Made by a program: the position numbers and the translations under genes. From Acheta domesticus (Eukaryota; Arthropoda; Insecta; Orthoptera; Gryllidae), in NCBI GenBank assembly GCA_031308135.1, contig JAHLJT010000631.1:4937371-5001370 (forward strand): 64,000 nt of DNA, given 5' to 3'. Shown piece by piece: positions 58,529 to 64,000 of the stretch. A model generated the notes under the pieces. It was not told the DNA's origin and made no database searches. It worked only from the letters and a program-made list of their open reading frames with translations. Numbering within the stretch: the stretch's first letter is position 1; the number at the start of each line of letters is the position of its first letter.

Positions 58529-58897
58529 CAGGCTGTTCCAACTCGGCCTCTCGCGGGCAGGGGCGACCGTGGTAGCCCGCGGGCGCGCCCGCGTGCAATG
58601 GTGGCTAGCCCAGGAGGAGGTTGTGGAGGGGGAAGCGCTCTTATCACTTTCGCTTTTCTAGCTTTCTTTCACTTTCGTGGAAGCAATATGAGTAGTGCGA
58701 TGGATGCCACAGGAAGCCACAATCCCTTTTTTTTCTGTCTCACCGGATCCGCTGTCATCGTCGATGCAGTTGGATATAACAGGTTTACAGAACCTCCTAC
58801 TTCTAAAGGACAGATATTTTTAATATCCTGAATTTGTTGCGATAATACCAGAATTTAAATGTGGAAGTCTTCTGGGCAGTTGAGTTGGAACAGCCTG
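58529..58897. mobile_element. hAT-type MITE, 369 bp, GC-rich interior
   Basis: Perfect 16-bp terminal inverted repeats CAGGCTGTTCCAACTC are flanked by CCGTAGAG (58,521-58,528) and CTCTAGAG (58,898-58,905), an 8-bp duplication matching at 6 of 8. CAGG-type ends and 8-bp duplications are hAT hallmarks. No transposase is encoded. The left third contains GCGGGCGCGCCCGCG, a CpG-dense palindrome. Confidence 0.75.
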
Positions 58898-59961
58898 CTC
58901 TAGAGCCTTCCTTTTGAATAGTAACGACTAATGAATTGCATCACTGCAACACTGATTTCTGCCAGTATAGTATTTTGCTGTTTTTATTTTCAATTAGCTT
59001 GAATCTATTTCGGAACTATTCTGTAAACCGATGGTGTCTAATCAAAGAAAACTATCAGCAAGCCCTTGGCACTCTATTAACTCGTTCAGATTGATATTTA
59101 TATAGATCCGTAAAAAAGATAGGCGAAAAAGGAAATATTATTATCTCTAGTAACCTTGACTTGCTGGATAGATGGGCAAGGAACGCACAAGGTCATGACA
59201 TTTCCAGAGGAATTTCCTTTCCACAATAATTAGCTGTCATCAGTAGCTCGATAACTACTTTCGAGACTTGCATCCCGTCCTCCTAATAGCAAAATCACCA
59301 CGTACAAAAAAACACACATTTGGCTTGTGAAATGCCCGAAAACATATATAGTTACATCACTTCTTTTGTAACGTGGATTGCTGTACTCTGGTTAATAACA
59401 AACGCTGCGGGCACGTGTTGAACACACGCAAAAAAAAAAAATCGTGGTACAACAATGTGATGTATCATACAAATGATATTTCAGATTTCTTTTATTTCGC
59501 TTCGTAAGTTAGATACATGTCCAGATTAAATACATCAGTCTAGTTCTTTTCTATCATTCAAAGTGAATAGATCACCATGGCCTCAGTAAAAATGACAAAA
59601 ATATTGAATCACTTTGTATTATTTAGGCTGTTTCAAAATAAATGCTACAAAGGTCGAAAATGAGCATTTTTGTGCCAAAAATATACATTAGTAAATTTCA
59701 TATGACGCTTTAATGCGATACTTGCCCTTAAATGTTAGACAACTCCTAATGCACAGGTTTTCTCTACGTCACGTTCTGATGGAGGGAAGAAGATTTCATG
59801 AACCTGCCGATGCATACGAGTTTGCCTACCAATCAGGGTTAAATGCCACATGTGTACTCTAAACATTGGGGAACGCGCTGGGCGTTATCCTTCCTTCCTC
59901 GTCCATTGCTCTATCCCTTCATTAGAGCCAAAAGAAGGACTCATTCTCTATTGATCTAGAA

Positions 59962-60194
59962 CAGTGTTGTCAAGGTCGATGCCGCGAGCGGGAGTTCGTG
60001 GCACGTGTGCCACGAAGAAATCGCCCCTCCACGCAGTTCATTATCCTACCATCGGAGACAATGCCATCCCTATGTAGAAAGGCGGGGTTACTAATAGTTT
60101 CCTTTCCCGACGCTAGTTGCGCAGAGAAGCTCGTGGCATACTACGGTGCCACGACGCGTGCCACTGCCACCAGCAGAAGACCTTGACACCACTG
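59962..60194. mobile_element. hAT-type MITE, 233 bp
   Basis: The termini are CAGTGTTGTCAAGGTC and, reversed, CAGTGGTGTCAAGGTC (15/16). They are flanked by ATCTAGAA (59,954-59,961) and ATCTAGGA (60,195-60,202), a 7/8 match of the expected 8 bp. Subterminal GTGGCACGTGTGCCAC is a palindrome. The apparent short reading frame inside is not a protein gene. Confidence 0.82.
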
Positions 60195-60202
60195 ATCTAG
60201 GA

Positions 60203-62339
60203 GCTCTCCGACAAGTTTTGGAGATACCGAGTGCAAAGACAAAACGAGAACGGTTCCTGAAGACACTGACTCTGTTTCGTAGCGAGATAAACCCGAATTA
60301 AAGGACTAAACAAGAAAAATATATCTTTCTTTGTTTAACATTATGCAAGTACACAAAGCTTATTTGCGGCCTGGTTTGGAGGAAATGTCACGGTGATCGT
60401 TAATTCGTAGTTTATAGTTGAGACGGATTCTGATAGCGTGAACAGTTGTAATGATTGTAACGATGATTATAATTGGAATGCAATAAATGGTACTAATATG
60501 TAGTTGATAGTGACAAGTGATGAAGGGTAGCTGCAGTGCCCTGAGAGTACTACCCCCATTTATTTTTCCATTACAAATTACACATGGTATGACATTGAAT
60601 TATTGCTCCCAAGTCCAACAGAAAGACGAGTGTGGAGGCTTCGCGCCAGAGGACATCTTTTCGGGAATTGCCTGCGAGATTGAGAGATACTACTAGGTTC
60701 CTGCAATAAGACGCCCTGCAGAGACGCATATCAAAATACTGAAATAGAAGAGATGCTTTTTAACAGATGATACTGGGCGTACCAAAGAAATAGTTTAAAA
60801 GAAGAAAATAGTTCAAGAAGTTTAAAACGATCAGAAGCCCAGAAATTCAAATAACCATGTTCATGGATGTATCAAAGCGCCATTGATTGGACACGATCTT
60901 CCAGCTGTTTAGGAATAGGAGAGAGGACCGCTAGGATCGTACAGAAGTGCCTTCAGAGTCGTCAAATTCAATGAAATAAGGAAAGTGGGGATCAGTTGTT
61001 TCAGCTGATTTTAAGTGATCGCTTGTTTTCCTGGAGGGTCTCACGCAAGTTGAATTACTTCGAGGTCGCTGCTTGCGTGCTGGAACATTCGTGGATTCTC
61101 TCTGTGGCTACGTGTACTGCCCATAAAATTATATACAATAAAGAACATCCTTTGTATTGGAACGTCTGCGCTTCACAGTAAGAAATAGAAAACCTTTATC
61201 AAGAGATACGCGTATCAAATTATACCTTTCAACTGAACTCTTTATTGCTCTTATGTCATTTAAGCAATTAGAGAAGTCACAATATGAAACTATTTTGTTT
61301 GTAAATCTTCCTCAAGATGTCTACAACGACTAATGCATAGGACGCAATGAGGAAGTAGTTTCCAACCAAAGTTACGGACTTTCAGACGGAGCATCATTAT
61401 AGATAACGACATTGACACCACTCTGCCAGCGATAATGTAATAAATTTCTATGAAACGAACAGATCGATTTATTACGATGATTTTTTATTGAATTTTGTTT
61501 TATAATGAAAGGCAACAACTGTACAACACAGTCCCGAGGCTATTCAGTTGATTAGACGAGTAATTTTGTATCAGCAAAATGTGATGGGGGTAACTTCTTG
61601 ACACCTCCCTGCTAGTAATTTTGTTAGTTGAAACTTTCAACTAAGGTTATCAAGAGGATAATTCTGAAAACAATCGGTAGAGAGCGATGATAAGGGTTTA
61701 GAAACGAATATGGTACGTGATACAGGTAAATGCAAGAACTATTCTATCCTTATCTAATGTCAGAGAGATATTAAAAAAGAAAAGAAAGGGAAATGGGAGT
61801 CTGTTTATTAGGCAAGAGAGTGGGGATTGATCGATTTATATTTTTATAACTGCTTCTTGTGATTTAAATTATTATAGAAATCATTATAATTTCTGCAATA
61901 ATTTCGTAATAAAGAAAGTAATTGGTTCTATTGTAAGGTCATTGTGGAGTCTTAGTTCTGATAAACGAGGGACATGTAATTGTACGCTGATAAAACCTGT
62001 GGGCAATTCTCAATAGTTCGTTTTAAAAGGTTTGTAATTTATTTAAACCGATTGACAGCTGATAATTTATTTTATTCGATTTAATATTAGTGCACTAAAC
62101 ATTTTTAAATGGTCTTTCAAGAGAGATGAAAAGATACAGCTTTAAGGTGCAATAATAAACAACCTTAGAACAAGGCCATTCTCTGTCTGTAAATACAGTC
62201 TCAATGCCGTCATCTAGGTTTCACTTTCTGAATTTAATCGCTTCGCACAAACCGTTTTAAATTGCGACAGCCATCTTAAACGGCGCTCCTTTATATTCAA
62301 GCAATAATTCGCACCAAAGAACAAGGCCTTTCAACGCGT
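60203..62339. other. Unannotated DNA
   Basis: AT-rich, with scattered short frames and no recognisable protein, RNA or repeat before the CpG island. Confidence 0.5.
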
Positions 62340-62545
62340 GTAAATGAAGCGTCCGTGTTGCCGTCGCGCGCCTCAACGGCACTTTCGTTTCACTTTCTCA
62401 TTCATCAGCGGGCGCCGCGCGCTCGTGCGGCGCCGCCTGAATGGCGGATGCGGTGCGCGCGCGCCGCGCAGGGGGAGAAAGGTCCGCACGCGCACGCGGC
62501 CAACGCACGCACCGCACGGCCTCCGCGCGGCCGTGACTGTCAGGG

Positions 62546-63136
62546 AGGCATGCGACAGGGATGTCGAGGTTTTCAAATCATCGACGGATGTACAAAATCA
62601 TCGACGGATTTATAAAATCGACAGATTCATAAGATCGTCAATAGATTTAACATTGATATTTTGAAGGGGATGTTTTTTTTTTTAGCATAGATGTGGTTTC
62701 CATATTTGTATGTGAATAATGTTTTTTTAAATAAAAAAAAGCATCACCGTTACAACATTCTATAATAATATTCAGATTTTTTGTAAATTATTCTTCAGAT
62801 GATGGTGACCAAGGGTGAAAAATAAATAAAATAGATTTTTTGTCAATAAAGAAGTCTGCATTATTTTTTACTTATCGAATCAGATAATCTAAGTTTTGTT
62901 TATTATACTGATGATTTTTTGGATTGAGTTTGTCAGATAAAGCTCAATTAAAAATTAACAAACGGGACCATTTTCAAATTCCGCGCGTGTATTTAATGGT
63001 TACTTATTCAGTTTTAAACATCGATGTTTAATGACATCTATGGTTTCGGGTCGATATTTTATTAATATCGACGTTTTAATTAAGAGCATCGATGTTCAGA
63101 AACATCTATGTTTTGTTGCCGATGTTTCATCCCAAT
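62546..63136 (-). mobile_element. Repeat M, copy 2, with possible 8-bp target duplication
   Basis: The minus strand runs from GATGAAACATCGGCAACAAA to GTCGATGATTTGAAAACC and GACATCCCTGTCGCATGCC, matching copy 1 in order. TGTCAGGG occurs directly at both edges (62,538-62,545 and 63,137-63,144). GC-rich sequence lies outside both edges and AT-rich sequence inside. Confidence 0.6.
62572..62645. repeat. Short tandem repeat with ATCGACGGAT units
   Basis: Three to four diverging ~20-bp units containing AAATCATCGACGGAT, located at the left end of repeat M copy 2. Confidence 0.7.
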
Positions 63137-63817
63137 TGTCAGGGCGCCGCGTCGCGACGGAAGCCCCCGGGCGCCTCGCCGCCCCGACGCGCCACGCCGC
63201 GCCACGCCGCGCCTACGCGTCATCACTTCGAGTAAAGGGGGCTGCCGGAAGCGAGACGTGCGGGGATCCAAACGATGCAACTTGACAGCTTTTAAAACGA
63301 AAATAAAGCTGTTGGTAGTGAGCAGCTTCCGATGGTTGATTTAACATCATCAAGTTCATCAGCCTTTCATTTTGGATAATGAGTTTTCTAGCCGTTGTCG
63401 TGATTATAGCCTTCGTCGCTGTCGTCATAAATCCAAGGTTTGAATGGATTAAAGTCATGTTTCTCAAATCCCTCCGAAGATTTTTAGTTTAAAATTATAC
63501 AGAGTAAATCTTCGGGAAAGAATCTAACGTTTGTGCAATAAAAAGGTTAATAACGTACTCCAATGAAATTATTGTGGTAATTACGTTCCAGTTCTCGATT
63601 ATTGCATAAAATTTGTGGTATAGGTAGAGCGTGGTGTCTCGGATGGGCGGAGAGGGGGACTTACGTGATACCAGCGACGTTGAGAAACTTTTCTCTTCAC
63701 TCTTTCCTCTTAACAGAATCTCTAAACAGAAAAAAATACGCGGCGACCGAGTCTCTGTAAATCAGTTAAATATTACACTGATCATTAATTACGATGCAGG
63801 AATGTGCCTGGATACAA

Positions 63818-64000
63818 GTTGATTGATTGATTGATTGATTAACGTTCCCGGGCACGTCAATTGCTATGGTCATTATTCCCATTGGTGTAGTGAATGATTT
63901 ATCCCGGGAGGTGGCGGTGTTCCACCTATAATGTGAACTCCAGCGCCGAACTACACGTCAGCTTGAAATTTCCCCCAAAAGATACCTCCCCCACGGGGCT
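63818..64000 (-). mobile_element. SINE-1 copy running off the right edge
   Basis: It opens with a (TGAT)n tail at 63,820-63,841, then CCCGGGCACGTCAATTGC, TGGTCATTATTCCCATTGG, GGGAGGTGGCGGTG and CCAGCGCCGAACTACACG, all matching the 3' half of the copy at 23,737-24,319 in the same order. The head lies beyond the window. Confidence 0.88.

Larger units (their letters stand above)
62340..63285. promoter_or_regulatory. CpG island in two parts (62,340-62,545 and 63,137-63,285)
   Basis: The left part has GGGCGCCGCGCGCTCGTGCGG and GCGCGCGCCGCGCAGGG; the right part has CGCCGCGTCGCGACGG and GCCACGCCGCGCCACGCC. The AT-rich repeat M copy between them is bordered by the same 8-mer, TGTCAGGG, so the two parts were probably continuous before that insertion. 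Confidence 0.5.

Overview
The window looks like one stretch of a large, AT-rich, repeat-laden arthropod nuclear genome. An insect is most likely, possibly a polyneopteran such as a cockroach, stick insect or orthopteran; this is inferred only from the style of gene and repeats. Support comes from spliced genes with GT/AG introns, tRNA-derived SINEs, LINEs, a Tc1 relic, hAT and piggyBac-type MITEs, microsatellites and isolated CpG-rich islands. Nothing looks bacterial.

Only one convincing host gene is visible. It is a minus-strand member of the NRF-6 ('nose resistant to fluoxetine') family of membrane acyltransferases, reconstructed here as 15 exons between 23,122 and 17,759. The reading frame and intron phases agree at every junction except the start of exon 4. 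The N-terminal exon(s) with the signal peptide lie upstream and were not found.

Layout. 1-5,400: piggyBac-type MITE, two copies of a long tRNA-derived SINE (called SINE-1 here), fragments of an unnamed repeat (called X here) and a LINE endonuclease fragment. 5,463-15,270: a dense field of X copies in both orientations; one carries a 5'-truncated I-group LINE with a 16-bp target duplication, and two near-complete copies face each other. 15,270-23,125: the NRF-6-like gene and its 3' side. 23,289-29,960: SINE-1 with exact target duplication, a reversed X copy, a non-LTR-like interspersed repeat (called R here). 30,100-31,100: pyrimidine minisatellite beside a strong CpG island. 31,500-42,200: microsatellites, a 240-bp MITE, CpG island, two more SINEs, a LINE 3' end, further X pieces. 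42,200-57,500: mostly unrecognised DNA with X, a hairpin element, a repeat called M here, a third SINE family, a second R copy and CpG islands. 57,593-58,268: dead Tc1 transposase. 58,529-64,000: two hAT-type MITEs, a CpG island apparently split by a second M copy, and a SINE-1 copy running off the edge.

The elements interact only by insertion into one another, so target-site duplications give an order of events. The strongest candidate for something undescribed is X: about 1.6 kb, made of diverged units of about 300 bp, closed at one end by a 54-bp palindrome, with no coding capacity recognised. No tools were run. Boundaries of old repeats are approximate, and family names rest on motifs read by eye.
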